Positions 8,913 to 17,720 of a stretch of 64,000 bases of DNA are shown here, in pieces. Position 1 is the stretch's first letter. Each line of letters starts with the position of its first letter. Made by a program: the position numbers and the translations under genes. The DNA comes from Devosia indica (lineage in GTDB: Bacteria; Pseudomonadota; Alphaproteobacteria; Rhizobiales; Devosiaceae): positions 266,787-330,786 of the forward strand of contig NZ_PYVZ01000002.1 in the NCBI RefSeq assembly GCF_003056405.1, read 5' to 3'. The notes under the pieces were generated by a model, which did not search any database, had not been told where the DNA came from, and saw nothing but the letters and a program-made list of their open reading frames with translations.

Positions 8913-9838
8913 CACTGGAACTGGCCATTGCCATCATCGTCACCGTGGTGGGCGCATCGACCCCAATCCTGATTGCGGCCCTGGGTGAACTGGTGGTCGA
9001 AAAGTCTGGCGTGCTCAATCTGGGCGTCGAGGGCATGATGCTGGTTGGCGCCATTACCGGCTTTGTCGTGGTCTTCACCACCGGAAATCACTATCTGGCC
9101 ATTCTGCTGGCGGCTGGGGCCGGGGTGGCGACCTCAATGATCTTCGGCTTTCTGACCCTGAGCCTGTCTGCGAACCAGACTGCAACCGGTCTCGCCCTGA
9201 CCATATTCGGTACCGGTTTTTCGGCGCTGGCGGGGCAGGGGTATTCCGCGCGCCCGGTAACGTTGCTGGGGCCGCTATTTCCCTCGGAACTGGCAACACA
9301 CCCGATCTGGCGGGTGCTGTTTGGCTATTCCGCGCTGGTCTATTTCTCGTTTGCCATGGTGCTCGCTGTCTGGTGGTTCCTGAAGAAGACCCGCGCCGGG
9401 CTGATCCTGCGTGCGGTGGGGGAAAATGATCACTCGGCCCATTCCATCGGCTATTCGGTGGTCGCGGTGCGCTATGGAGCTGTGGCCTTTGGCGGTGCGA
9501 TGGCCGGCATTGCAGGCGCCTGTTTCCCCTTGCTGCTGACACCGCAATGGGCCGAACGCATGACCGCCGGGCGGGGCTGGATTGCAGTGGCGTTGGTGGT
9601 GTTTGCCAGCTGGAAACCGTTCCGACTGCTCGCCGGTGCCTATCTATTCGGACTGGTGATGACCATGGAGCTCTATGCCAAGGCGGGCGGAGGACCACTG
9701 TCCGCCATCCCGGCCGAGCTTTGGGCCGCGATGCCCTATCTTGCCACCGTCGTCGTGCTGGTGCTGATATCGATCCGGCGTGATGCTTCTTCCAATGCAC
9801 CGGCCTGTCTCGGCAGGCCGTTCTTGCCCAGCAATTGA
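8909..9838 (+). CDS. ABC transporter permease, BMP/nucleoside type (second)
   Basis: The 309-aa polytopic membrane protein is the second BPD_transp_2 subunit. It has the characteristic VVEKSGVLNLGVEGMML segment near residue 30 and RAVGENDHSAHSIGYSV in the middle. The start overlaps the preceding gene by ATGA and has GGAGG 7 nt upstream. The last dozen residues (after LISIRRDASS) look unrelated to the family and coincide with a 7-bp hairpin at 9801-9820, so the C-terminus may be a non-conserved tail. Confidence 0.92.
   Translation: MTLELAIAIIVTVVGASTPILIAALGELVVEKSGVLNLGVEGMMLVGAITGFVVVFTTGNHYLAILLAAGAGVATSMIFGFLTLSLSANQTATGLALTIFGTGFSALAGQGYSARPVTLLGPLFPSELATHPIWRVLFGYSALVYFSFAMVLAVWWFLKKTRAGLILRAVGENDHSAHSIGYSVVAVRYGAVAFGGAMAGIAGACFPLLLTPQWAERMTAGRGWIAVALVVFASWKPFRLLAGAYLFGLVMTMELYAKAGGGPLSAIPAELWAAMPYLATVVVLVLISIRRDASSNAPACLGRPFLPSN
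9801..9820 (+). other. Hairpin at the end of the second permease gene
   Basis: A 7-bp stem CGGCCTG/CAGGCCG with a TCTCGG loop lies in the last codons of the permease, about 75 bp before the binding-protein start. It has no T-run; it may stabilise mRNA ends so that the binding protein is made in excess. This is inference. Confidence 0.3.
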
Positions 9839-9893
9839 GACGGCGAAAAACGACCGTTTCGATGAATAAATGACGTCAATCAGGAGAGAACAG

Positions 9894-10979
9894 ATGACCC
9901 TAAACCGTCGTAACCTGCTCAAGATCGGTGGTGCCGCTGCGGCCTTGCCGCTGCTGGGCACCAAGGCCTTTGCCCAGAGCGAGCCGCTCAAGGTCGGCTT
10001 CATGTATATCGGCACCATCAACGACAATGGCTGGAACTACGCCCATAACCAGGGCCGGCTCTATCTCGAAGAGCAGCTTGGCGATGCGGTGGAAACCACC
10101 TATGTCGAGAACGTACCGGAAGGTCCGGACAGCGAGCGCGTGCTGCGTGAACTGGCCCAGTCTGGCCACAAGCTGATCTTTGCGACCAGCTTTGGCTACG
10201 GTGACTATGTGATCAAGGTGGCCGAGCAGTTCCCCGATGTCACTTTCGAGCATGCCACCGGTTACATGCGTTCGGCCAATGTTGGCACCTACAATGCACG
10301 CTTCCATGAAGGTCGCGCTGTTTGCGGCACCATTGCGGGGCATATGTCGCAGACCGGCAAGGCCGGCTATATCGGTTCGTTCCCGATCCCCGAAGTGGTG
10401 ATGGGCATCAATTCTTTCGTGCTCGCTGCGCGCAAGATCAATCCAGATTTCACCATCACGCCGGTCTATATCTCGACCTGGAACGACCCGGCCAAGGAAG
10501 CCGATGCGGCCCGCGCCATGATCGATCAGGGCATCGACATCATCGCCCAGCACACTGACGGCCCGGCCGCCCTGCAGGTCGCTGAAGAGCGCGGCATTGT
10601 CGGCGGTTTCGGCCAGGGCGCCGATATGAGCGCATTTGCACCGCAGGCGCAGCTCACCTCGATCATCGACAATTGGGGCCCGCACTACGTCAAGACCGCA
10701 CAGGCCGTCATCGACGGCACCTGGGAAAGCAAGGATAGCTGGCCAGGGCTGGCCGAGGGCGAAGTGCAGATCGGGCCCTATGGTCCGAAGGTGCCCGAAG
10801 ATGTGATTGCCGCCGCCGAGGCCGTGAAGAACGGCCAGATCGACGGATCGTTCAACATCTTCACCGGTCCGATTAACGACCATACCGGCGCCGAAAAGGT
10901 CGCCGCTGGCGTGACTCTCACCGACGCAGAACTGCTCAGCATGGACTGGTATGTCGAAGGCGTCATTCCGCCAGCGTGA
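9894..10979 (+). CDS. BMP-family substrate-binding protein of the purine/nucleoside ABC transporter
   Basis: The 361-aa exported binding protein starts with a twin-arginine-like signal (NRRNLLKIGG, hydrophobic stretch, then AFA before QSEPL). The mature part is a BMP/PnrA lipoprotein-type domain (KVGFMYIGTINDNGWNYAHN, then FATSFGYGDYV and EHATGYM), but without a lipobox Cys. The start is ATG 9894 with AGGAG 8 nt upstream; an upstream ATG at 9870 has none. It delivers the substrate to the permeases encoded before it. The family binds nucleosides or purines, which agrees with the surrounding catabolic genes. Confidence 0.92.
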   Translation: MTLNRRNLLKIGGAAAALPLLGTKAFAQSEPLKVGFMYIGTINDNGWNYAHNQGRLYLEEQLGDAVETTYVENVPEGPDSERVLRELAQSGHKLIFATSFGYGDYVIKVAEQFPDVTFEHATGYMRSANVGTYNARFHEGRAVCGTIAGHMSQTGKAGYIGSFPIPEVVMGINSFVLAARKINPDFTITPVYISTWNDPAKEADAARAMIDQGIDIIAQHTDGPAALQVAEERGIVGGFGQGADMSAFAPQAQLTSIIDNWGPHYVKTAQAVIDGTWESKDSWPGLAEGEVQIGPYGPKVPEDVIAAAEAVKNGQIDGSFNIFTGPINDHTGAEKVAAGVTLTDAELLSMDWYVEGVIPPA

Positions 10980-11002
10980 TCGCGTGCGTGATGCGAATTG
11001 AG

Positions 11003-11028
11003 GGGGCGGGCCTGCGCCCGCCCCTTTT
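11003..11028 (+). terminator. Rho-independent terminator after the BMP binding protein
   Basis: A perfect 9-bp GC stem (GGGGCGGGC at 11003-11011 with GCCCGCCCC at 11016-11024), CTGC loop and TTTT tail. It separates the transporter genes from puuD, or reduces read-through into puuD. Confidence 0.85.
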
Positions 11029-11072
11029 GCATGTCTCCGGGATGGAGACAGATAGGGCATACGGAGACTCTG

Positions 11073-12299
11073 ATGGGCGATCTGGCGATTTTCTACGAAT
11101 GGGCGATGTTTGCGGCGCGCTGGCTGCATGTCGTGACGGCCATCGCCTGGATCGGATCGTCCTTCTATTTCATCGCGCTTGATCTGGGGCTACGCAAGAC
11201 CCCGAGCCTGCCGCCACTGGCCCATGGCGAGGAGTGGCAGGTGCATGGCGGGGGCTTCTATCACATCCAGAAATACCTGGTGGCGCCCGAATTTCTGCCC
11301 GAGCACCTGACCTGGTTCAAATGGGAAAGCTACGCGACCTGGCTGTCGGGCGCGATGCTGATGGCTCTGCTCTACTATGTGGGCGCCGATCTGTTCCTTG
11401 TTGACCGCAACATTCTGGACGTTCCGAGCTGGATGGCGATCCTGCTTTCTGCCAGCTCGATTGTTCTGGGCTGGCTGCTCTATGACACGCTGTGCAAGTC
11501 GCCGATCGGGCGGTCGACCACCGGGCTCATGCTGGTGCTGTTCGCTATTCTGGTGGCGATGAGCTGGGGCTATACGCAGCTTTTCACCGGCCGGGCGGCC
11601 CTGCTGCATATGGGCGCGTTCACCGCGACCATCATGACGGCCAACGTTGCGATGATCATCATTCCAAATCAGAAAATCGTTGTGGGAGATCTGAAGGCAG
11701 GCCGGGTGCCCGACGCCAAATACGGCAAGATCGCCAAGCAGCGCAGCCTGCATAACAACTACCTGACGCTGCCGGTTATCTTCTTCATGCTTTCAAGCCA
11801 CTACCCGCTGGCTTTTGCCACGCAGTGGAACTGGATCATTGCCTCGCTGATCTTTCTCGTTGGCGTCGTCATCCGGCACTATTTCAACACCCGCCATGCG
11901 CGCAAGGGCAATCCACACTGGACCTGGGCCATCGCGGTGGTGCTGATGCTGGTTATTGCCTGGTTGTCGACGTCGCCAAAGCTGCCGGGAGCCGATAGCG
12001 AAGTGCTGGTGACCGCGAGCGGCGAAAAGTTCATGGCCACCGAGCATTTCGCGTCCGCCAGCCTGGCGGTGCAGACGCGCTGCGCCATGTGCCATACCCC
12101 CGAGCCTGTTTGGGAGGGCATCTATGAGGCGCCCAAGAATGTCATTCTCGACAATGATGTCGCCATTGCCAACAACGCCCATCAGATCGCTATTCAGGCT
12201 GGCTGGAGCCATGCCATGCCGCCGGGCAATGCTACCGAGATGACCGAGGCGGAACGCGCCTTGCTGGTCGAATGGTATCGTGAGGGTTCGGGCTCATGA
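11073..12299 (+). CDS. puuD: Urate hydroxylase PuuD (membrane protein with cytochrome c tail)
   Basis: The 408-aa protein has an N-terminal multi-helix membrane region (first helix WLHVVTAIAWIGSSFYF) with several conserved histidines. A C-terminal cytochrome c domain follows, with haem site CAMCH at residues 337-341 and a likely Met ligand at 382 (HAMPPG). In the PuuD family this protein oxidises urate to 5-hydroxyisourate and passes electrons to the respiratory chain. ATG 11073 is chosen because GGAG lies 6 nt upstream; the longer frame runs back into the terminator. It feeds HiuH and overlaps guaD by ATGA. Confidence 0.93.
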   Translation: MGDLAIFYEWAMFAARWLHVVTAIAWIGSSFYFIALDLGLRKTPSLPPLAHGEEWQVHGGGFYHIQKYLVAPEFLPEHLTWFKWESYATWLSGAMLMALLYYVGADLFLVDRNILDVPSWMAILLSASSIVLGWLLYDTLCKSPIGRSTTGLMLVLFAILVAMSWGYTQLFTGRAALLHMGAFTATIMTANVAMIIIPNQKIVVGDLKAGRVPDAKYGKIAKQRSLHNNYLTLPVIFFMLSSHYPLAFATQWNWIIASLIFLVGVVIRHYFNTRHARKGNPHWTWAIAVVLMLVIAWLSTSPKLPGADSEVLVTASGEKFMATEHFASASLAVQTRCAMCHTPEPVWEGIYEAPKNVILDNDVAIANNAHQIAIQAGWSHAMPPGNATEMTEAERALLVEWYREGSGS

Positions 12300-13597
12300 C
12301 GCGCACCATTTTGCGCGGTCGTGTGCTGAGTTTTGTGCGGGCCCCGCAGGCCCTCGATGATGTCGAGAGCTATCTTTACCTGGAGGACGGTGCCGTCAGC
12401 ATAGCGGACGGACTGGTCGTGGCCGTCGGGGATTTCTCAGAGGCCGAGACGGCAGGTGCTGTCATCATCGACCATCGCCCCAACCTGATCATGCCAGGCT
12501 TCATCGACCTGCATCTGCACTATGTGCAGAGCCAGATGATGGCGTCTTATGCTGGCTCCCTGCTCGAGTGGCTCAACAGCTACACCTTTGTCGAGGAGCA
12601 GAAATTTTCCCAGCAAGGCCATGCCGATGCTGTTGCCGTCGATTTTTACGATGCCCTGATCCGCCATGGTACGACGACTGCGGTGGCTTATTGTTCCAGC
12701 CACCCACGCTCTGTGGACGCGTTTTTCGCCGAAGCCCAGCGCCGCAATATGCTGATGGTGGGCGGCAAGGTGATGATGGATCGCAATGCGCCAGAGGGAC
12801 TGTGTGATACGGCCCAGTCCGGTTATGACGACACCAAGGCATTGATCGCGCGCTGGCACGGACGGGGGCGGGCCCTCTACGCCATATCGCCGCGCTTTGC
12901 CATCACCTCGACGCCTGAGCAAATGGAGATGGCGCGCGCCCTCGTGCAGGAGCATCCCGAGTGCTACCTGCAAACACACCTCAGCGAAAACGACGCCGAA
13001 ATCAGCCTTTCAATGGAGCTCTATCCCGGCTCGCCGGACTATACCGGCATTTACGAGGATTACGGGCTGCTCGGACCCAAGACCCTGTTGGGCCATAGCA
13101 TCCATCTCAACCATCGAGAAACAGCGGTTCTGGCCGAAACGGGGTCGGTTGCGGTTTTCTGCCCGACGTCGAACCTGTTTCTGGGGTCGGGGCTGTTTGA
13201 TCGCGAACGGCTGGTGACCCACGGCGTGCGCGTCGGCATTGCCACCGATATTGGCGGGGGCACCAGCATGTCCATGCTGCGCACGCTGGACGAGGGCTAC
13301 AAGGTACTGCAATTGCGCGGTCAGCGGCTCGATCCGCTGGCCTCCTTCTATATGGCGACGCGTGGCAATGCCGAGGCGCTAGGGCTGGCCGATACCATCG
13401 GCTCGATTGCGCCGGGCCGGGCGGCAGACCTGATCGTGCTCGATGCCGGGGCAACGCCCACCATGCGGATGCGACACGCCACGATGACTACACTGGCCGA
13501 AGAGCTGTTCCTGCTCCAGACCATGGGCGACGATCGATCCATTGCCGAGGTCTATGTGGCTGGCGCAAGGGCGAAGTCCACTTTGGTCGGGTTGTGA
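12296..13597 (+). CDS. guaD: Guanine deaminase
   Basis: The 433-aa amidohydrolase converts guanine to xanthine. It shows the metal-binding PGFIDLHLHYVQSQ (His73, His75), then QTHLSEND, GHSIHL and ATDIGGGTSMSM with its metal Asp, all typical of GuaD. Length is normal. The start ATG overlaps the puuD stop by four bases (GAGGG 9 nt upstream), so the two are probably translationally coupled. It feeds xanthine to XdhAB. Confidence 0.94.
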   Translation: MTRTILRGRVLSFVRAPQALDDVESYLYLEDGAVSIADGLVVAVGDFSEAETAGAVIIDHRPNLIMPGFIDLHLHYVQSQMMASYAGSLLEWLNSYTFVEEQKFSQQGHADAVAVDFYDALIRHGTTTAVAYCSSHPRSVDAFFAEAQRRNMLMVGGKVMMDRNAPEGLCDTAQSGYDDTKALIARWHGRGRALYAISPRFAITSTPEQMEMARALVQEHPECYLQTHLSENDAEISLSMELYPGSPDYTGIYEDYGLLGPKTLLGHSIHLNHRETAVLAETGSVAVFCPTSNLFLGSGLFDRERLVTHGVRVGIATDIGGGTSMSMLRTLDEGYKVLQLRGQRLDPLASFYMATRGNAEALGLADTIGSIAPGRAADLIVLDAGATPTMRMRHATMTTLAEELFLLQTMGDDRSIAEVYVAGARAKSTLVGL

Positions 13598-13654
13598 AGC
13601 AGGGCCGCAATGGCCTACACCTTCATCACAATTGCGATTGGAGAGCCTGCCGCC

Positions 13655-15817
13655 ATGAGTGACTACCTGACCAAATCCGGCCTGTCCGTTCATCCGCTTC
13701 TCGTTGACTTCGTCGAGAAAGAAGCGCTGGCGGGGCTGTCGGTAACGGCGGATCAGTTCTGGGAAGGGCTGGCAGGTCTGGTGCGCGAACATGCGCCGAC
13801 CAATATCAAGCTTCTGGCCAAGCGCGACGATATTCAGGCCAAGATCGATGAGTGGCACCGCAAATACGGGCCGGTGATCAATAATGCGCAGGGCTATGAA
13901 TTTTTCCTCAGGGAGATCGGCTACCTGGTCGACGAGCCCGCCGACTTTTCCATCCAGACCGAGGGACTGGATCCCGAGATTTCCAGCATTTGCGGGCCGC
14001 AGCTCGTGGTCCCGGTGTCCAATGCCCGCTATGCGCTCAACGCCGCCAATGCGCGCTGGGGCAGCCTATATGATGCACTCTATGGCACTGATGCCGTCAG
14101 TCGTGACGGTGAACTGGCGCCGGGCGGGGCCTACAACCCAGCGCGGGGTGCGGCCGTGGTGGCTCGGGCGGCGCAATTCCTGGATGAGGCCTTCCCGCTG
14201 ACCACCGGCAGTCATGCCGATGTCACGTCCTATGTGGTGGCCGAGCAGGGCGGCCTGGCGAATCTTGTGATCGATACCAAGGCCGGTCCGGCGACCCTCA
14301 AGGATGGTTCGGCTTTTGTCGGGTATGCTGGTGAGGGCGAAACGGCCGAGATCGTGCTGCGGCACAATGGGCTGCATGCGGTGCTGGTGATCGACAAGAC
14401 GAGCCCAATCGGCGGCGCCCATCCTGCGGGGCTCAGCGACGTTATCGTCGAATCGGCGCTGACTACCATTCAGGATTGCGAGGACTCTGTTGCGGCGGTT
14501 GATGCCGAGGACAAGGTGGGGGTCTACCGCAACTGGCTCGGGTTGATGCTCGGTAATCTTGAGGACACTTTCGAGAAAGGCGGCAAAACAGTCACCCGCA
14601 AGCTCAAGGCGGACCGGGTCTATCGGGGTGCCAATGGCAGTGAACTCGTGCTCAAAGGGCGGTCACTGCTGCTGGTGCGCAATGTCGGGCACCTGATGAC
14701 CACCGATGCGGTACTGCTTGACGGCAAGCCGGTCGGCGAAGGGCTGATGGATGCGGCCGTCACCGCTCTTTGTGCCATGCACGACAAGGGCAATAATTCG
14801 CGCAATGGCTCGATCTATGTTGTCAAACCCAAGATGCACGGCCCGGAGGAAGTGGCATTCGCCTGCGCGATCTTTGCTTCGGTTGAGCAGTTCCTTGGCC
14901 TGAAGCCCAACACCATCAAGATCGGCATCATGGATGAGGAGCGGCGGACCTCGGCCAATCTCAAGGCCGCGATTTATGAGGCGCGGCAACGCGTGTTCTT
15001 CATCAATACCGGGTTCCTCGACCGCACAGGCGATGAAATCCACACTTCGATGGAAGCGGGCCCGGTGCTGCGCAAGGACGAGATCAAGTCCGAGAGGTGG
15101 ATCAATTCCTATGAGGACCGCAATGTGCTGATCGGCCTGAGTTGCGGGTTCTCGGGCAAAGCGCAGATCGGCAAGGGCATGTGGGCGCGACCGGACGACA
15201 TGGCCGCGATGATGGATGCCAAGATCGGCCACCCCAATGCGGGCGCTAATACGGCATGGGTACCCTCGCCGACGGCGGCAACGCTGCACGCGCTGCATTA
15301 TCACCAGGTGGACGTGTTCGAGGCCCAGAAACGCCGGCATAACCAGGCTCTGCCGGGGCTGTCCGACCTGTTCTCGATGCCAGTGCAGGCCCCCTATTCA
15401 TTGAGCCGCGAGGAAATCACGCGCGAGCTGGAGAACAACGCGCAGGGCATTCTGGGCTATGTGGTGCGCTGGGTGCAGCAGGGGGTTGGCTGTTCCAAAG
15501 TTCCGGACATCAACGATGTCGGGTTGATGGAAGACCGGGCGACCTGCCGCATTTCGAGCCAGGCGGTGGCCAATTGGCTGCGCCATGGCCTGGTCAGCCG
15601 CGATGAGGTGACCTCGGTGTTCGAACGCATGGCCAGTATCGTGGATGCCCAGAATGCAGGCGACCCGCTCTACCGTCCGATGGCCGAAAATTTCCAGTCG
15701 GTCGCCTTCCAGGCAGCTCTGGACCTGGCCTTGCATGGCGCGGATCAACCCAGCGGCTATACCGAACCGCTCTTGCATGCGGCGCGCCGCAAAGTGAAAG
15801 CGCGCGACGCGCATTAG
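13655..15817 (+). CDS. glcB: Malate synthase G
   Basis: The 720-aa protein matches the single-chain malate synthase G isoform, which condenses glyoxylate and acetyl-CoA to malate. Typical segments are [53 protein letters not shown] and [19 protein letters not shown]. The start is MSDYLTKSG at 13655 (GGAGA 10 nt upstream), giving the normal family length; an ATG 45 bp earlier is a less likely start. It sits directly after guaD, suggesting that glyoxylate from ureide breakdown is used through this enzyme. Confidence 0.95.
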   Translation: MSDYLTKSGLSVHPLLVDFVEKEALAGLSVTADQFWEGLAGLVREHAPTNIKLLAKRDDIQAKIDEWHRKYGPVINNAQGYEFFLREIGYLVDEPADFSIQTEGLDPEISSICGPQLVVPVSNARYALNAANARWGSLYDALYGTDAVSRDGELAPGGAYNPARGAAVVARAAQFLDEAFPLTTGSHADVTSYVVAEQGGLANLVIDTKAGPATLKDGSAFVGYAGEGETAEIVLRHNGLHAVLVIDKTSPIGGAHPAGLSDVIVESALTTIQDCEDSVAAVDAEDKVGVYRNWLGLMLGNLEDTFEKGGKTVTRKLKADRVYRGANGSELVLKGRSLLLVRNVGHLMTTDAVLLDGKPVGEGLMDAAVTALCAMHDKGNNSRNGSIYVVKPKMHGPEEVAFACAIFASVEQFLGLKPNTIKIGIMDEERRTSANLKAAIYEARQRVFFINTGFLDRTGDEIHTSMEAGPVLRKDEIKSERWINSYEDRNVLIGLSCGFSGKAQIGKGMWARPDDMAAMMDAKIGHPNAGANTAWVPSPTAATLHALHYHQVDVFEAQKRRHNQALPGLSDLFSMPVQAPYSLSREEITRELENNAQGILGYVVRWVQQGVGCSKVPDINDVGLMEDRATCRISSQAVANWLRHGLVSRDEVTSVFERMASIVDAQNAGDPLYRPMAENFQSVAFQAALDLALHGADQPSGYTEPLLHAARRKVKARDAH

Positions 15818-15839
15818 GGCTTTGCTTGCGGCCGGTCTA

Positions 15840-15865
15840 GAGCCCGCCTTCCGGCGGGCTCTTTG
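15840..15865. terminator. Bidirectional terminator between glcB and the tannase-like gene
   Basis: A perfect 9-bp stem (GAGCCCGCC at 15840-15848, GGCGGGCTC at 15853-15861) with a TTCC loop, a CTTTG tail on the plus strand and an A-rich flank upstream. It sits between two converging genes and can serve both. Confidence 0.75.
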
Positions 15866-15869
15866 CTTC

Positions 15870-17534
15870 TTATTCGCAGGCGAAGCTTTCGTGGCTGGCT
15901 TCGTCGCCACCCTGATAGCGCGCGATGGCGGGGTAAGGGCACAGTTTGCGGGTGACGCCGATCAACTCAGGCACATAGGGATTGTCCGGTGTTGCCGTCG
16001 CCACCAGATGGGTTGGCTGCTCACCGTTCTCGACCCATTCGACCAGCTCGGTAAAAGCGTCGAACTTGTCGGCGGCCGGGCTGCCGGTGCCGTGGGTCAT
16101 GCCCGGTATGGGGTAGAGCAAAGCGAAATCCTCGGCGTTGCCGCCATTATTGGCGTCGAGCTCTTCATACCAGTCGATGGTGTCGAGCGCCGAGAAGACC
16201 GGGTCACTGATGCCGTGAAAGACAATCATCTTGCCACCGGCATCTCGGAACCCGGCGAGTTCGGGATTATCCACATCTGTCGGCGTCATGAACTCCATGG
16301 GGGACTCGGCAAAGGTCACGTCGGTTGCGTTCACGCTGATGTCGGCGTCGAAATCGAAGTCGAGAAGATATTGCTCCAGCGCGGCCGGCGTGCCTTCGAT
16401 TTCCACCGGCGGGTTGGAGAAGATCTGCGCTAGGGACGCGGCGCCCATGGTGGCGATCAGGGGCATGCCATCCCAGGGCGGGATGCCACTTTCAAGCTTC
16501 CAGAAGCGCCAGTCGCCACTGGCAATGCCGCGGTCCCAGGCCCAATCACTGTAGAGCGGTTCACCTGCCGAATTGGTCGGGCCGGCATGGATACGCTGCA
16601 GCGCCTCTACCTGTGCCGGGACGAGACAGGCATTGGCACCTTCGACGTCGCAGGTTAGCGTGGTGACATCGAAAGCGTCCTGGCAGGCAGGGTAGTCGGC
16701 AATGATGCCGTCTTCCAGACCATCCAGTCCATCGCAGGCCGCCAGGACCGCATCGGCAACCAGTGTCAGGTCTTCCTGGCTGAATGCGGTGCGGACATCT
16801 CCCGTAATGGGTTTGAAGCTCTGCACATCCCAGGCGTGCTGAATGGCGGCCTTGGGCAGGTTGAAGCCGGGATAGGCGGCAAGGATGCCGTCGAAGGCCT
16901 CAGGGGAGCGCGTTGCCTGCACCAGGGCGTGGCGCCCGCCATTGGAGCCACCAACGCCATAGCTATAGGCGATGCCTTCGCCATAATAGGCTTCGACCAG
17001 CTCGGTCGCGACAGGATTGAGTTTGAGGACTGCGGCATAGCCGTAGTCGCTGCGGGCTTCAGGATCGAAGCCGAAGCGGGCACCCCCGGCAAGTCCGGCC
17101 TCCGGATTGGCGCCGCCATCATGGCCGGCGTCGCTGGAAACGACAGCGTAGTTGCGCGCCAGGGCTGTGTCTGCCGGGTCGGACGTGAAAATATTGCCCA
17201 TTGCAGGTACAACCGAGCCGTCATTGCCGCCATTGAACTGGTGCACGAAGCGTCCATTCCAGTCGTCGGGAAGGCGCAACTCAAAGCTGACCTTGTAGGT
17301 CTGCCCGTCAATGCCGATGCGTTCGCCGACATGGCCACGAACCAGGCAGTGGGCAACGGGCGCCCCCTCGCCGACCGGTTCGGCCACCGCGGAGGCAATG
17401 ACAAGGTCGTCAATGCCGAAATCATGGCTGGTCAGGTCTGCGCAATTCAGCGCTTGGGCATGAGCCGATCCAGCCCAGCCAGTCGCAATCACCACCGTGC
17501 CCATAGCCACGGCGCTCTTCCATTGCAGTCGCAT
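15870..17534 (-). CDS. Tannase/feruloyl esterase family secreted hydrolase
   Basis: The 554-aa protein starts with a Sec signal (MRLQWKSAVAMGTVVIA, cleavage likely after SAHAQA). The mature part is a tannase-family alpha/beta hydrolase. The Ser is in GVGGSNGGRHA, the Asp-rich calcium-type loop is CDGLDGLEDGIIADYPAC, and a late HGISDPVFSALDTIDWY and GMTHGTG carry the likely Asp and His. The start ATG 17534 has GGAGGAG upstream; a longer frame was discarded. The family cleaves esters of gallic, ferulic or terephthalic type acids; the real substrate is unknown. Its place next to purine genes is unexplained. Confidence 0.85.
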   Translation of the reverse strand: MRLQWKSAVAMGTVVIATGWAGSAHAQALNCADLTSHDFGIDDLVIASAVAEPVGEGAPVAHCLVRGHVGERIGIDGQTYKVSFELRLPDDWNGRFVHQFNGGNDGSVVPAMGNIFTSDPADTALARNYAVVSSDAGHDGGANPEAGLAGGARFGFDPEARSDYGYAAVLKLNPVATELVEAYYGEGIAYSYGVGGSNGGRHALVQATRSPEAFDGILAAYPGFNLPKAAIQHAWDVQSFKPITGDVRTAFSQEDLTLVADAVLAACDGLDGLEDGIIADYPACQDAFDVTTLTCDVEGANACLVPAQVEALQRIHAGPTNSAGEPLYSDWAWDRGIASGDWRFWKLESGIPPWDGMPLIATMGAASLAQIFSNPPVEIEGTPAALEQYLLDFDFDADISVNATDVTFAESPMEFMTPTDVDNPELAGFRDAGGKMIVFHGISDPVFSALDTIDWYEELDANNGGNAEDFALLYPIPGMTHGTGSPAADKFDAFTELVEWVENGEQPTHLVATATPDNPYVPELIGVTRKLCPYPAIARYQGGDEASHESFACE

Positions 17535-17720
17535 CTCATCTCCTCCATTGAGCATCAAGCTGCACGGCAAATTGTTATGTAGAATAACTAAATATGCAAT
17601 GGGCAATCTGGTCTATCCAGCATGACGAGAGGCGATCGCGGGTCGCCGCGTTATTCTCTTGCGTTTTCAGATTGTTAGTATGACCGGCGGGCCTTAGGGC
17701 GATGTTTGCCGGCCGCAAAC

